DNA from: a virus
Reading direction: 5' to 3' (one strand)
IMG/VR virus record: IMGVR_UViG_3300032238_000317
Location: 1-56,992 of that record
DNA length: 56,992 bases
Within the stretch, counting starts at the first letter, position 1. Each line of letters begins with the position of its first letter. Positions 7,071 through 16,981 of the stretch are shown in pieces. Position numbers and translations under genes: made by a program. The notes beneath the pieces were generated by a model. That model saw only the letters and a list, made by a program, of their open reading frames with translations. It had not been told where the DNA came from and made no database searches.

Positions 7071-8478
7071 TGTTTATTTTCCAAGAACTTACCTGTTCAC
7101 GATACGATTGACGACTCTTTTTGAATTTGTTGTCGAACCCTTCGACACCCACATCGTCATCGTTACCCGTACCAACCAATCCACTCTGTGCTGATTCCTC
7201 TACATCATAGAGTTTCATCTTGGAGCGATTGATTCCGACTACGAATTTACGCTTCGTAGCAAGATCATTATAGCGGTTCTTCAACTGCTTGACAAGTATG
7301 TGTCCCTGTTTATCTAGATCCTCATTGGACATAATTGCAAACATAAAGTCAGCAGTTGCTGGCAAACCGAATGATTCAGATGTGTCTTCAAGATTTACAT
7401 CTGAACTTGAATACCCTGTTCTATTTGTCTGTGTTGCAGTAAAGATAGGAACATTCTTCTCTACAGCAAGTCCTCGCAATTCTTCTGCAATTGCTTTGAT
7501 GTAGGTATACGAATTCACGCTACCATTGTTTTTATAGCGAGATGAAGCACAGATGTTTAGATAATCAATAAAGATAATATCAGGAACAAATTTACGCTTC
7601 AACTGCAACTCATCAATCAGATATCTGAAGTGATTGGCACTAGCAGATGCAGTAGGATATTCCTTGATGATCAACTTACCCTTGATACGATTTGTAAGCC
7701 TGTTCAACTTTGCTTCGTATGCTTGTTTGGGTAGTTCCTTGAGATCATCCAATGTAGTATCCATTAGATTAGCATCAATTCTTTCTGCAATTCTTTCTTC
7801 TGCCATTTCACAAGTAATGTACAACACATTCTTGTTCTGTGCAAGACAATTCGCAGCATGGTGACACATGAACAACGACTTACCTACTCCAGTACCCGCA
7901 AGAATAACATTCAATGTCTTTTGAGGTGTACCACCATTGGTGATATCGTTGAAGTATTGAAGATCAAACGGAATTCGATGTTCGATCTTATGATAGAAGT
8001 CATATCGCTTCTCACCATCTTCAAGATAATCGTGTCCTACATGGGTATCAAAAGAAACGGACAATGCTTCAGAAAGAATATCTGGCAAAGCAGTTGTGTT
8101 CTTTGACTTTGATTTACCTTCGATGATATGAATAGATTCTAGGATGGCATTATAGATTGCCTTGTCCTGACAAAACTTTTCTGTCTTGTCAATCAACCAT
8201 TCCTCATCCTGCACAGCAATAGAACTGAAGTCCTTGAGTCTTTCACCAAGTTCATCGAATTCCTTTTGAGTCAGTTCATTACTGTTCTGTAGATCAATCG
8301 TAATGGCATCTACAGAGGGAGAAGCATTGTACTTCGTGATGTATTCACGAACAGTCTTGAAGAGTAGTTTCTCCGACTTTGTTTGAAAGTAATCTTCCTT
8401 GACGAAAGGAATAACCCTTCGCATATATGATTCATTCTCTAACAGATTCTTGAAGATAATGTCTTCTAGTGAACTCAT
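7057..8478 (-). CDS. gp41: Replicative DNA helicase (gp41, DnaB type)
   Basis: A 473-residue hexameric 5'-3' helicase that unwinds the fork and activates the primase. The N-terminal domain (1-150) is followed by a RecA-type motor with Walker A GTGVGKS at 195-201 and Walker [11 protein letters not shown] near 300. Its length is close to T4 gp41 (475). It starts with an ATGA overlap on the uvsX stop. Confidence 0.95.
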   Translation of the reverse strand: MSSLEDIIFKNLLENESYMRRVIPFVKEDYFQTKSEKLLFKTVREYITKYNASPSVDAITIDLQNSNELTQKEFDELGERLKDFSSIAVQDEEWLIDKTEKFCQDKAIYNAILESIHIIEGKSKSKNTTALPDILSEALSVSFDTHVGHDYLEDGEKRYDFYHKIEHRIPFDLQYFNDITNGGTPQKTLNVILAGTGVGKSLFMCHHAANCLAQNKNVLYITCEMAEERIAERIDANLMDTTLDDLKELPKQAYEAKLNRLTNRIKGKLIIKEYPTASASANHFRYLIDELQLKRKFVPDIIFIDYLNICASSRYKNNGSVNSYTYIKAIAEELRGLAVEKNVPIFTATQTNRTGYSSSDVNLEDTSESFGLPATADFMFAIMSNEDLDKQGHILVKQLKNRYNDLATKRKFVVGINRSKMKLYDVEESAQSGLVGTGNDDDVGVEGFDNKFKKSRQSYREQVSSWKINNEAE

Positions 8479-9518
8479 TCATCATCCTTAGTTGATGTTT
8501 CATCTTGTCCATAGCAGAACTCTTTCTGTGCTGCTACATTCAACTTTTCCATGACTTCCTTTGTAAAGTACTTCTCTGGGTTCTCAATGATGTTCTTTTC
8601 AAAACAAGTAGAACCATCGGGAAGTTCAATACGAGTCGATACCTTCTTGAATATACCATGATCTAACGCAAGATCAACTAGACCATAGTAACGATCTAGT
8701 CCACTATCGTATCGAACAAGCACATCCACCATCTTGTTTTCCTTGGTGAATCTTGCCTTGTACAACTTACAATGAATGATGTTACCGATTACATCACCTT
8801 CTGTGTTCTTTTCCTTCTTCTTGGAAAGATAAACAATTGTGGATGCAGCATACTTAAGACCAGAACCACCACCCATTTCCTTTGTTGGAACATAAGCACC
8901 AACAACATCATATGTGTGATTCGTCATAAGCATAGGAATCTTTGCAACACCAAGTTTGATTGTAAGAACACGGAAAGTAGACTTCACTACTTGTGCGCGA
9001 GTCATATCACGAACATTCTTACCCTCTGCGGTATCGTTCATTTCCTTCTCTGTGGACAACATTCCTAGAGAATCAAGAACAATAAACATAGGTTTGCGTT
9101 CAGATTCCTTCATCTCCAAGCACTTGTCTACGATGGTGATTGCTTGTCTACGGAACTCCTCTACCGTTGCTACGGGGAACACGGCGATCCGCTTAGGATC
9201 GACTCCACGCTCCTTGAACATCTCTGAAGTTACTGCTTGCTCCGAATCAAAGTACAGCACCACACCATCAGGATTGTCCTGTAGGAAACGCCTAACAATA
9301 CCAAGTGCAAAGTAAGTCTTACCTGTAGCAGACTCACCCGCAAGTGCTACGATCTTATTGTCTGGCATTCCGTTGTACAGACTTCCCGACAACAGAGCAT
9401 TCAGAATATAAGAACCAGTATCTACATATCCGCTTACATCGCTTCCTTCCAATCCCTCATCTACTGTGGATGCGTATTGATTTCCCGATGCTTTAATTAT
9501 ATCATTTAAAAAGTTCAT
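8475..9518 (-). CDS. uvsX: RecA-like recombinase UvsX
   Basis: A 347-residue strand-exchange recombinase for recombination-dependent replication and repair, working with UvsY and UvsW encoded elsewhere in the window. Walker A GESATGKT lies at 61-68, with a Walker B-like [11 protein letters not shown] further on. Three ATG codons in a row are possible starts; the third is chosen because GGGAG then lies 6 bases upstream, while for the first it would touch the ATG. It overlaps the methyltransferase stop. Confidence 0.93.
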   Translation of the reverse strand: MNFLNDIIKASGNQYASTVDEGLEGSDVSGYVDTGSYILNALLSGSLYNGMPDNKIVALAGESATGKTYFALGIVRRFLQDNPDGVVLYFDSEQAVTSEMFKERGVDPKRIAVFPVATVEEFRRQAITIVDKCLEMKESERKPMFIVLDSLGMLSTEKEMNDTAEGKNVRDMTRAQVVKSTFRVLTIKLGVAKIPMLMTNHTYDVVGAYVPTKEMGGGSGLKYAASTIVYLSKKKEKNTEGDVIGNIIHCKLYKARFTKENKMVDVLVRYDSGLDRYYGLVDLALDHGIFKKVSTRIELPDGSTCFEKNIIENPEKYFTKEVMEKLNVAAQKEFCYGQDETSTKDDE

Positions 9519-10827
9519 CATCATCTCCCATAATTGATTCTAGTGTGCAGTCTGTGTTCGGTAGTGTACCATTGTTTTTACCGAAACACCAAATGTTTTC
9601 TATAAAATCTTTTGTCAAAAATTCATTTAATCCAGATTCCATTTTCTTTGGTCGTTGCTTGATACGCATACCCAGTTGACCAATGAAGGTTGCTTTTAAT
9701 TCATCACACATAAAGTCAACCAGTTCATCGCAAGTTCGATATCGTGTTCCCTTGATAACAGGATCCATAATATTAATAAACACAAATCCTTTATCTTTAA
9801 TCACAGGCCATACTTTGCGTAGCATGGGGAAGAAGAAACCTTCTCTCCACTTGTCGTATTCATTGTATCTTGACCACGATTGATCTTGTTCATTTTCTCC
9901 GCCTTTATTATAAAGTTCTGTGGAAAAATACGGAGGAGATGTAAACATACAATCAATACCATAGGGTGGGCAGATTGCAACCCAATCCACATCTTCTGCG
10001 GGTTTTCTGAAAAGAGTAACATGTTTCTTTCCACTACAATAGAAGTAATTATCCGCTTCATAAATGTATGGATTATCACAACCTAATTGCTTCTCATACC
10101 AAATGCATTGTTTCTTGTACATTTCAAATACATTTTCATTAGGATCGCATCCATAAAATTCTTCTGCATTTGAAGCATAGAATCCTGCAAGACGATCTCC
10201 CCACCCGCAACTCGTATCCATCACGACTTTTGCATTAGTCATCTGATAGATTGATTTTGCGACATGTGGTTTGAACTGAGTTGCGACATATGCACCAAGG
10301 CGGAACGAACCTCTCCAATTGTGTAGTCCGACTTGATTATTGCCCAATCTCCAAAAGGTATAGTTCATCTTCTGAAGAAGAGACTCATCTTTCCATATTT
10401 CAAGAGGAGCGGCAAATCCATAAGATCCACAGGATAGACGATTCTCTTGTTGAAAGAAATTACTTACATCATTGTAATAATGACCAAATTGAATCAGACC
10501 AAATCCATATTCCGTAAATGGATACTTATAGTCATCATACTTTTCCATGACATCGCGGGACTTCAACGCGGTTGAATTGAAGATAAACTTAGACATGTCA
10601 TCTTTGCAGAATTTGCTAAACTTATTTACAATTTCAGACTCTTCGATTTCCCGAAATGGAAACTTTGGTTTGTATGTAACAATGTACTTGGCAAGAGCAT
10701 CTTTGATATCTTGCTTTGTATAGTTTTCATTCATCTCTCTCCACTTATCGGGAGGAATGATTGGTAAACCATTTGCGTCTGCGTACACTTTTAATTCATC
10801 GACAAGATCAAGCAAACAGGGATTCAA
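9502..10827 (-). CDS. DNA methyltransferase (TSPPY type), copy 1
   Basis: A 441-residue predicted S-adenosylmethionine-dependent DNA methyltransferase. The AdoMet-binding motif is [13 protein letters not shown] (203-215) with CDPN at 227-230, and the catalytic motif is FTSPPYF (295-301). TSPPY is typical of N4-cytosine and some N6-adenine enzymes. A long N-terminal part (1-200) of unknown role precedes the catalytic fold. It shares the GWG-R, DPN, TSPPYF and Y-x-x-W-R-x-G-F pattern with the second methyltransferase at 28526-30145, so the two look like distant paralogues. It sits between polymerase and uvsX with 20-base overlaps on both sides. Likely roles are protection from host restriction or DNA marking; the target site cannot be read. 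Confidence 0.82.
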   Translation of the reverse strand: MNPCLLDLVDELKVYADANGLPIIPPDKWREMNENYTKQDIKDALAKYIVTYKPKFPFREIEESEIVNKFSKFCKDDMSKFIFNSTALKSRDVMEKYDDYKYPFTEYGFGLIQFGHYYNDVSNFFQQENRLSCGSYGFAAPLEIWKDESLLQKMNYTFWRLGNNQVGLHNWRGSFRLGAYVATQFKPHVAKSIYQMTNAKVVMDTSCGWGDRLAGFYASNAEEFYGCDPNENVFEMYKKQCIWYEKQLGCDNPYIYEADNYFYCSGKKHVTLFRKPAEDVDWVAICPPYGIDCMFTSPPYFSTELYNKGGENEQDQSWSRYNEYDKWREGFFFPMLRKVWPVIKDKGFVFINIMDPVIKGTRYRTCDELVDFMCDELKATFIGQLGMRIKQRPKKMESGLNEFLTKDFIENIWCFGKNNGTLPNTDCTLESIMGDDDELFK

Positions 10828-13342
10828 GGGTTTGTTCCTTCTTTATTTTCCATCCAATCGCGTCAAGGATGGTCTTTAGTGGTTCAACGAACGATACTTC
10901 AAACTGCTTGTTGAAGTCTATGAATCTATCTAGGTCAAACTCCTTTGGTAGTTTGCCTGGAAAAGATGCAACTCCCGCACCAAACGGATTGGGTTCCTTC
11001 AGATATACAAACTTAATTTTCTCACCGTCCTTGATAAGAGAATACTTCTTTTGAAGATTGTTCTTACGAATGAAGTGATTATACAGCAAAGATCCCTTTA
11101 CTGCAATAGGTGTTGACTTACGATAGATGTTTGTGGAATCGGAATACTTATCCATACCATTGCATCCACGGGGAAACGCGATATCTTCAACAGGACGAGA
11201 ATTAAATTCCTTTTGAAACTTCTCGGTATACTTTATCAACTGCTCTTCGTTTCCATTCAAAAGAATTTCGATGCAATCGGCAAGAGCATTACGAACAATT
11301 TCTGGCGTAGAAGATCTTGCGGTTTCGATACCCATGATCTTTTGTTCTGGTTTGGTAAGGACTACACCATCTTCACCTACAAGAACATTCAGCATGTATC
11401 TTTTCTTTGCAGTCCAAATACCCTTGTTTGAAATCGCTTCGCGCTTCATACGCATCTTTTGTTCATATGCGTTCATTTTACCGCAAAGTTCATCATATTT
11501 CTTATGAATGAATGGTTCTACTTGCTTGTCACAAACATCAAGAAGGAACTTGACGATCTTCTTGTCATCTGCACCCTTTGCACATTCATTTACCAATTTA
11601 TCAAAGCAAAGATAAATGCTATCCGTATCGCTTGCAATTACATAATCCTCATCGGTTGTCTTGAGCAATTTATTCATGTAAGCATTTAGATGCTTTTCAA
11701 TCCAACGAATAGACAACTGACCAGAAATGGTAATTGCTTCTGCCATATCAAGATTATAATATCGGAAGTATTGATTTCCGATTGCACCGAAAGCAGAATT
11801 CAACTGAATCTTACGAGCAAGTTGGAAGTTGTGATACTTTGCGATATCCTTCTTCAACTTACTCTTTTGTTCTTCGGATGCATCAGCAGGAAGAAGTTTA
11901 TATTGAGCCTTACATTCCAACATCTTCTTCTTGTATTGCTTTCGCTCTTCATACAAGGTTTCCATCAGACTGGGAAGAAATCCCTGCTTCTTTCTAGAAT
12001 ATGTTGTTCCGTTTGCTGCAATAGAAAGATCCTTTGCAGTATATTCCTGAAGATAAGTTGCGGTGACTACACCACCGTCCAATACTCCATCAGGACTTAC
12101 ATACCCCCGCTTACCGTCCTTTGTTAGAGTCTCAGGAGAGATGTTGTATTGCATAATCAAATGTGGATACAGACTATCCAAGTCAAAGGATACCACCCAA
12201 TTATACATTCCTGGCACTGGTTCTTTTACATATGCGCCAGCAAACTGATCGTCCTTGTCTCCCGATTTCTTCATGGGGATTACAATCTTCTGGGAATTCA
12301 AATGATGATAGATGATCTGATCCCATGTGCGAACCTGAGAGAAAATGTCATTATGATTTACCTTTGCGGAATATGCAATACGCAAGGCAAGTTCCATCAG
12401 ACGAAGTTTCTCTTCCAAGCGAACCACTAGATCGACATCCTTGACATTATACTCAATGAACTTTTGAAAGTTCTTGGTATAGAATTCGCTCAGACTATCA
12501 TACTCAGAGTAAGATGTCTTTCTTTCTCCCAGTTCCACATATGCAATATGATCCAACTTGTAAGATTCACGATTTACAAATGTGAGTTTACGATAAAGAT
12601 CAAAATAGTCTAGTGTAGAAATACCAACAAGATCATACACAGTATGATCCCTTTGCATCACGGTAACTATTCTTTCTTTAATTTGACGCCACGGAGAAAG
12701 ACGCTTTGATTCTCCCTCACCAAGAATTCTTTCAATTCGATTGATGAGATACGGAATGTCGAAGAAGTTTACATTCCAACCCGTGACAATATCAATGTCA
12801 AGACTTTCCCAATAACTCAGGAAATCTTGTAGGAGTCTGGACTCTGAAGAGTAGCAACGAGCGTCATGCTCATCATGAACAGGCTTAAAAGAATCCAATC
12901 CAAAGGTACAAACAGAAGTCCCAACGCGGATAGTGATAGCATTAATTTCTTCACTTGCTGTTGCGACATCTGGAAATCCTTCCTCACATTTGGTTTCTAT
13001 ATCTATGTATGCCACTCTGAGGTCTTCAGCATCATATTCAATTTCATTGGGAAACTCTTCGCCAATAAATTGATAAGTAAAGTCGGTGTTTCCATAAATA
13101 GAAAACCCCTTTACATCGGAATATTGCTGAATGAACTCACGACAATCGTTGATAGAACCAGGCTGAAAGGGTTCAACATACTCACCGAACAGAGTCTTGT
13201 ACTCTGTTTTCTTTTTGGCGGGTACATATAGAGTAGGACGGAAGGGAATCTTTTGATGGACTCTCCTTCCGTTCTCGTATCCACGAAAGAGGATATTATC
13301 TCCTCTTACAGAAATATTAGTGTAGATTTTTTGATTTGACAT
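10808..13342 (-). CDS. gp43: DNA polymerase (family B, gp43)
   Basis: An 844-residue replicative polymerase with proofreading. Exonuclease motifs are DIE (114-116), NVNFFDIP (190-197) and YNVKDVDL (298-305). Polymerase motifs are DLDSLYP (387-393, motif A), KIQLNSAFGAIGNQYF near 511-526 (motif B) and DTDS (572-575, motif C). T4 gp43 has 898 residues. All catalytic aspartates are intact and no intein or split is seen. It overlaps the upstream gene by 26 bases. Confidence 0.97.
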   Translation of the reverse strand: MSNQKIYTNISVRGDNILFRGYENGRRVHQKIPFRPTLYVPAKKKTEYKTLFGEYVEPFQPGSINDCREFIQQYSDVKGFSIYGNTDFTYQFIGEEFPNEIEYDAEDLRVAYIDIETKCEEGFPDVATASEEINAITIRVGTSVCTFGLDSFKPVHDEHDARCYSSESRLLQDFLSYWESLDIDIVTGWNVNFFDIPYLINRIERILGEGESKRLSPWRQIKERIVTVMQRDHTVYDLVGISTLDYFDLYRKLTFVNRESYKLDHIAYVELGERKTSYSEYDSLSEFYTKNFQKFIEYNVKDVDLVVRLEEKLRLMELALRIAYSAKVNHNDIFSQVRTWDQIIYHHLNSQKIVIPMKKSGDKDDQFAGAYVKEPVPGMYNWVVSFDLDSLYPHLIMQYNISPETLTKDGKRGYVSPDGVLDGGVVTATYLQEYTAKDLSIAANGTTYSRKKQGFLPSLMETLYEERKQYKKKMLECKAQYKLLPADASEEQKSKLKKDIAKYHNFQLARKIQLNSAFGAIGNQYFRYYNLDMAEAITISGQLSIRWIEKHLNAYMNKLLKTTDEDYVIASDTDSIYLCFDKLVNECAKGADDKKIVKFLLDVCDKQVEPFIHKKYDELCGKMNAYEQKMRMKREAISNKGIWTAKKRYMLNVLVGEDGVVLTKPEQKIMGIETARSSTPEIVRNALADCIEILLNGNEEQLIKYTEKFQKEFNSRPVEDIAFPRGCNGMDKYSDSTNIYRKSTPIAVKGSLLYNHFIRKNNLQKKYSLIKDGEKIKFVYLKEPNPFGAGVASFPGKLPKEFDLDRFIDFNKQFEVSFVEPLKTILDAIGWKIKKEQTLESLFA

Positions 13343-13637
13343 AAGCAGAGAATAGTACGCAGTAATTGATGATGTCTACGATTGCGTCATTGTAACCTTC
13401 GTTATCAACTTGTAGTCTACCAGCATCTGCAAAGGTAGACAAGCGTGATAACTTGTCGGTCATGCGTACTAGGAATCCTGCTTCGGTGGTGCAGATACCC
13501 ATTGCTTCACATCGTTCAAAGTTTGCAAAAGGTGTCTTTCCACTATTTCCAGCATAGTCATGGTTTTTCTTTTTCATGAGTTCTAGTGCTTGACGGCACA
13601 GATCCTCATGATGCATAATTAAATCTTCACGATTCAC
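13317..13637 (-). CDS. DUF1599 / nucleotide-modification-associated domain protein
   Basis: A 106-residue protein matching from memory the DUF1599 family: KNHDYAG near the N-terminus, TPFANFE, then GFLVRMTDKLSRLSTF and DAIVDIINYC. The family is common in phages and tied to nucleotide modification or metabolism, with no settled activity. The start is a GTG at 13637 that forms a GTGA overlap with the dUTPase stop and has AGGAG 7 bases upstream; longer in-frame starts inside the dUTPase gene look less likely. A sigma70-like promoter lies 57 bases upstream. Confidence 0.8.
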   Translation of the reverse strand: MNREDLIMHHEDLCRQALELMKKKNHDYAGNSGKTPFANFERCEAMGICTTEAGFLVRMTDKLSRLSTFADAGRLQVDNEGYNDAIVDIINYCVLFSAYVKSKNLH

Positions 13638-14152
13638 GATGATACTCCTGTTGATCCAAATCCACCCATACGGTCGGACTTCTGTGATGGTGGAGTATAG
13701 CACTGAACCAGTTGATAGTCAAGTGTTTTTATGAGTTCTGCTTGACAGATTCTATCACCGTGTTCGATAGTAAATGGTTCAGATCCTGTATTTACCAAAA
13801 TTACTTTTAGTTCATCTACATAATCAGAATCAATAATTCCTTCACAATTGGTCATTGTGATTCCATTCTTTAATGCCAATCCTGATCGCGGATGCAAACG
13901 AACCGAATAACCAACTGGAATATCTAAAATCAATCCTGTTGGTATTGCTACTCGTTGCATAGGATGCAAAGTAAATGATAGATCATTTGTTGGTTCTACT
14001 TCTTTCTTTGTAGAACCATATGCACCGTAAACTGCAATTTTTTCTTGTTTTATGCAGGCACAAATATCAAAACACGCAGACTGTTCGGTTGCGTGTTTCG
14101 GTAAAGTTGCATAAGGAGACTTACAATAAACATTCAAATATGTTGGTTTCAT
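13634..14152 (-). CDS. dut: dUTP diphosphatase
   Basis: A 172-residue trimeric-type dUTPase that hydrolyses dUTP to dUMP, keeping uracil out of DNA and feeding ThyX. Recognisable motifs are HPRSGLALKNGI (motif 2), NCEGIIDSDYVDELKVIL (motif 3 with the catalytic Asp), HGDRICQAELI (motif 4) and RMGGFGSTG at the C-terminus (motif 5). The ATG has no clear Shine-Dalgarno. It stands in the dNTP and replication block with its own sigma70-like promoter. Confidence 0.93.
   Translation of the reverse strand: MKPTYLNVYCKSPYATLPKHATEQSACFDICACIKQEKIAVYGAYGSTKKEVEPTNDLSFTLHPMQRVAIPTGLILDIPVGYSVRLHPRSGLALKNGITMTNCEGIIDSDYVDELKVILVNTGSEPFTIEHGDRICQAELIKTLDYQLVQCYTPPSQKSDRMGGFGSTGVSS
13694..13722 (-). promoter_or_regulatory. 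Sigma70-like promoter inside dut, before the DUF1599 gene
   Basis: TTGACT (13722-13717), 17-bp spacer, TATACT (13699-13694), inside the dUTPase coding sequence and 57 bases before the GTG start of the next gene, which leads into polymerase. Confidence 0.55.
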
Positions 14153-14176
14153 AATTTATAATTCACTTTCTGTGTA

Positions 14177-14581
14177 TCAGGACATTATCTCATCTCTTCG
14201 CTGCTGTGTCAAGATACCAACTGATACTAGATAGTCCATTCCCTGAATAGTAACAGGATCATTTGTTCGAATTTCTTGAGCAAATTCTGCAAACATTAAA
14301 AAGTCAGCAACACCAGCATCAGTCTCAGCAGCGGTTCTGACTGCTGCTCTTTCTGTAAAAGTAAGTCTCTTTAAAAATTCATATGCGGTATATGACTTTG
14401 GTTCTATTATAGTACCAGAGAATCTTGGCAAATCATTTTCAGTGTATAATTGTCCAATAATACAAGATTCATTTTCTTGTAAAGCAACACATTGATAATC
14501 AGAGAATAGATTACCAGATCCATCCCATACGACAATATTTTCTACAATACTAGTTTCGGTATTTACTAATGCCCATCTCAT
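14177..14581 (-). CDS. Tail-fibre-associated protein (assembly/chaperone-like)
   Basis: A 134-residue protein. The N-terminal MRWALVNTETSIVENIVVWDG is the kind of start seen in small tail-fibre-adjacent proteins of marine phages and recalls tail-fibre assembly proteins. The C-terminal half is helical (TAYEFLKRLTFTERAAVRTAAETD) and may bind the fibre tip. It directly follows the polyglycine adhesin genes in transcription, which supports a role in fibre folding. AAGGAAA precedes the start. The family call is from pattern only. Confidence 0.6.
   Translation of the reverse strand: MRWALVNTETSIVENIVVWDGSGNLFSDYQCVALQENESCIIGQLYTENDLPRFSGTIIEPKSYTAYEFLKRLTFTERAAVRTAAETDAGVADFLMFAEFAQEIRTNDPVTIQGMDYLVSVGILTQQRRDEIMS
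14184..14212 (-). promoter_or_regulatory. Sigma70-like promoter for dut and the replication block
   Basis: TTGACA (14212-14207), 17-bp spacer, GATAAT (14189-14184), inside the 3' end of the tail-fibre-associated gene. The predicted leader to the dut ATG is about 25 bases. It separates the late fibre genes from the early nucleotide/replication genes. Confidence 0.7.
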
Positions 14582-14593
14582 GTTTATTTTCCT

Positions 14594-15565
14594 TTATGAT
14601 GTTAATGCAACGATATATACATATCCGTCGCCACCTTTACCACCAGCACCAGCGGTAACCGCGTTTGCTCCACCACCGCCGCCGCCACCTGATCCGCGAT
14701 ATCCTGCTCCGCCGTTTCCTGCCGCGGTAGCGGAAGCAGCACCTCCGCCTGCGCCAGGCAATCCAGGCGACAATTTACCCATTATTTGTGGATACGGAAG
14801 CATAGTTGCAGTTTTGCCATTTGTTTCTGCTGGCGCACCAGAAGGTGTGGGATAACCATATATATTGGTATTTCTGGTATAATAAGCATCAACTACACTA
14901 ACCGCAGTACCACCAGTTGCGGTCGGAGCTATCTGTCCTCCCGTTTGACCTACAGTTGCTGCGGTTGCTCCACCACCACCAGAACCACCAGAACTACCAA
15001 AAGATACTATTGTTATAGCACCACCAGCTGTAGCACTACCCCCAGCACCAGCAGCGGTCATTGTTAATGCGGATCCATACATCCAAGATACGCGAGAGGC
15101 ACCAGCAGTTCCGCCTGTTACTCCTGCTGCGGTAGCACCACCACCACCTACTCCGCCTGGTGCTATGATTAGGAAGCCTGGTTTACCAGATACGACAAGT
15201 GTTGTATTTCCTCCAGTACCACCAGCAGTACCAACCGAACCGTTTGTTGCACCACCTGCGCCTGAGGTTCCACCCGTTCCTATAGCAATTGTCAAAGTAG
15301 TTCCTGATCCACCAAGATCAGAGACTAAGAAATCTTGTATGACAAATCCACCGCCGCCTCCGCCCGCACCACCACCAGAAGCAGTAGTTGCGTTGGTGGT
15401 TCTTCCACCTCCACCTCCGCCTCCTCCACCACCAACAGCAAATATTAATAATCTTTTTGCATTTGGAGGAATCACATATGTACCAGAAGCATCAATTTCT
15501 TTGACACTTATTATACTTTGTTCTACTAATGTAGTGGTAGGAAAACCAAAAAATCCATTGTTCAT
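14594..15565 (-). CDS. Polyglycine adhesin-like tail-fibre protein, copy A
   Basis: A 323-residue, very Gly-rich protein. An N-terminal MNNGFFGFP is followed by VKEIDASGTYVIPPNAKRLLIFAVGGGG, then Gly runs (AVGGGGGGGGGG, GSGGGGGGGAN) separated by conserved strands (DFLVSDLGGSGTTLT, GKPGFLIIAPGG, GYRGSGGG). Polyglycine-II-like sandwiches with variable loops are the fold of receptor-binding tips such as the gp38 adhesin of S16-type phages. This is a likely host-recognition tip; the receptor is unknown. It is a tandem paralogue of the next gene upstream, about 970 bp away. Confidence 0.75.
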   Translation of the reverse strand: MNNGFFGFPTTTLVEQSIISVKEIDASGTYVIPPNAKRLLIFAVGGGGGGGGGGRTTNATTASGGGAGGGGGGFVIQDFLVSDLGGSGTTLTIAIGTGGTSGAGGATNGSVGTAGGTGGNTTLVVSGKPGFLIIAPGGVGGGGATAAGVTGGTAGASRVSWMYGSALTMTAAGAGGSATAGGAITIVSFGSSGGSGGGGATAATVGQTGGQIAPTATGGTAVSVVDAYYTRNTNIYGYPTPSGAPAETNGKTATMLPYPQIMGKLSPGLPGAGGGAASATAAGNGGAGYRGSGGGGGGGANAVTAGAGGKGGDGYVYIVALTS

Positions 15566-15581
15566 ATATCAATTACTCCCA

Positions 15582-16532
15582 TTATTGTATTGCAAGTATT
15601 GCAACATAACCATTTCCGCCGTTTCCACCGTTTCCTGCGGTAGTCGCATTTGCTCCGCCTCCGCCTCCTCCACCAGATCCGCGATAACCTGTTCCGCCAT
15701 TTCCTGCGGTAGTAGCATTTCCACCACCGCCTCCTGCTGCACCAAACCACGGAGACATTCTTGATCCCATTATGGATACGCGAAGAGAATTTGCATTTGG
15801 ACCATTTGTCGCTTGTGGAATGTTTGGATATACTGAAGCATTTCTTGTATAATCTGAAGCAATTAAACTAGCAACAGTACTACCAGTTGCTGGTAATATA
15901 TTTCCACCAGTACCACCGACCTGTGTAGTAGAGGATCCACCTCCACCAATTCCACCATTATATGTAAAAGTTACTGGACTTGAACTACTTGCACTTGCGC
16001 CAGCAGCTGCACCAGTAGAACCAGCAGTCATTGCCAATGGATATCCAAATATCCAAGAAGTACGAGCGGCGCCGCCTGTGCCAGCAGTTGCTCCTGTACC
16101 ACCCTGAGCAGCAGCGTTTGTTCCGCCTGGTGCTATGATTAGAAAGCCTGGTTTACCAGAAATACCAATACTTGTGTTTCCGCCCGCAAGTCCTGCACCA
16201 CCACCAGTACCATTTGAAAGACCTCCCTGACCACCGCTACCACCCGAACCAATAGTAACTGTTAATGTAGTTCCAGATCCGCCGAGATCGGATACCAAAA
16301 AATCCTGTAGTACAAATCCACCACCACCTCCTCCACCTCCGCCAGCAGATGCAGTTGTAGTTGCAGCAGTTCTTCCACCACCACCCCCTCCGCCACCCGC
16401 ACCTATTGCGTAAATAAGCAAACGAGATGCACCTCTAGGTATTGTGTATGTACCAGAACCATCAAACTCTTTAAAGTTTGAAATGTCCGAAGATATGTCT
16501 ATTGCAGGAAACGCAAACAATCCTTGATTCAT
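15582..16532 (-). CDS. Polyglycine adhesin-like tail-fibre protein, copy B
   Basis: A 316-residue paralogue of the adjacent gene, with the same layout: MNQGLFAFP, FKEFDGSGTYTIPRGASRLLIYAIG, long Gly runs, DFLVSDLGGSGTTLT, GKPGFLIIAPGG and a GTGYRGSGGGG end. The loops between Gly strands differ from copy A, as expected for receptor-contact variation. A 40-base stretch (16122-16161) matches copy A at 15152-15191 with one mismatch. It overlaps the upstream gene by 4 bases (ATGA). Confidence 0.75.
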   Translation of the reverse strand: MNQGLFAFPAIDISSDISNFKEFDGSGTYTIPRGASRLLIYAIGAGGGGGGGGRTAATTTASAGGGGGGGGGFVLQDFLVSDLGGSGTTLTVTIGSGGSGGQGGLSNGTGGGAGLAGGNTSIGISGKPGFLIIAPGGTNAAAQGGTGATAGTGGAARTSWIFGYPLAMTAGSTGAAAGASASSSSPVTFTYNGGIGGGGSSTTQVGGTGGNILPATGSTVASLIASDYTRNASVYPNIPQATNGPNANSLRVSIMGSRMSPWFGAAGGGGGNATTAGNGGTGYRGSGGGGGGGANATTAGNGGNGGNGYVAILAIQ

Positions 16533-16954
16533 AATGTGCCAGATTCAACGATGATATTGGTTGTTGCTGTGACTGAAGTGGATGCATAAATGGAAACGGT
16601 GCTTGCACCTGTTCCGCCTGGAAGTACAAGACCAACCAACTCTGGGACTTCTTGACGAGGAACTGGAGTAGTACCAGCAGTTACTGTTACCGCAGGAACG
16701 ATCTTTTCAACCAGTAGACGCTTGGTTGTTCCGTTGTCCAGACTAATAAAGAAACGAATGGTCGTAGCAGTTGTTGTTGCGGTTGGTACTATTGATACAC
16801 GAATAATTCTTTTACCAACACCGTTTGCTGCCGATACTGCTGGTCCGCTGCAAACTAAAGAACTGTTTGTTGGTGCAGTAAGCGAAGTATCGGAAGTCGT
16901 GACTTGTGCATATTCGATGATTGGTTGTGCGGTGTATTGTGCGGTTGTTGCCAT
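16529..16954 (-). CDS. Small Thr/Ala-rich virion protein of the fibre module
   Basis: A 141-residue beta-rich protein (MATTAQYTAQPIIEYAQVT; IIRVSIVPTATTTATTIRFFISLDNGTTKRLL). The sequence looks like a compact beta sandwich without cysteine bridges. It follows a late promoter box and AGGAGA and lies between the long fibre and the adhesins, so a fibre knob, hinge or decoration role is plausible. No family was recognised. Confidence 0.65.
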   Translation of the reverse strand: MATTAQYTAQPIIEYAQVTTSDTSLTAPTNSSLVCSGPAVSAANGVGKRIIRVSIVPTATTTATTIRFFISLDNGTTKRLLVEKIVPAVTVTAGTTPVPRQEVPELVGLVLPGGTGASTVSIYASTSVTATTNIIVESGTL

Positions 16955-16973
16955 AATAAATCTCCTGTGCTAT

Positions 16974-16981
16974 TATTTATC
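16974..16981 (-). promoter_or_regulatory. T4-type late promoter box GATAAATA
   Basis: GATAAATA on the minus strand, overlapping the stop codon of the long tail fibre and 20 bases before the ATG of the next gene; AGGAGA lies between. It suggests separate late transcription of the 141-residue protein and the adhesins. Confidence 0.6.

Noticed and set aside
14153-14160. TATAAATT before dut as a late promoter
   Set aside because: It touches the ATG and differs at the last base; the sigma70-like promoter at 14212-14184 explains transcription better.
14594-16532. GC-rich short repeats considered as a CRISPR-like array
   Set aside because: The repeats are Gly codons within two intact ORFs, irregularly spaced and without constant repeat units or spacers.
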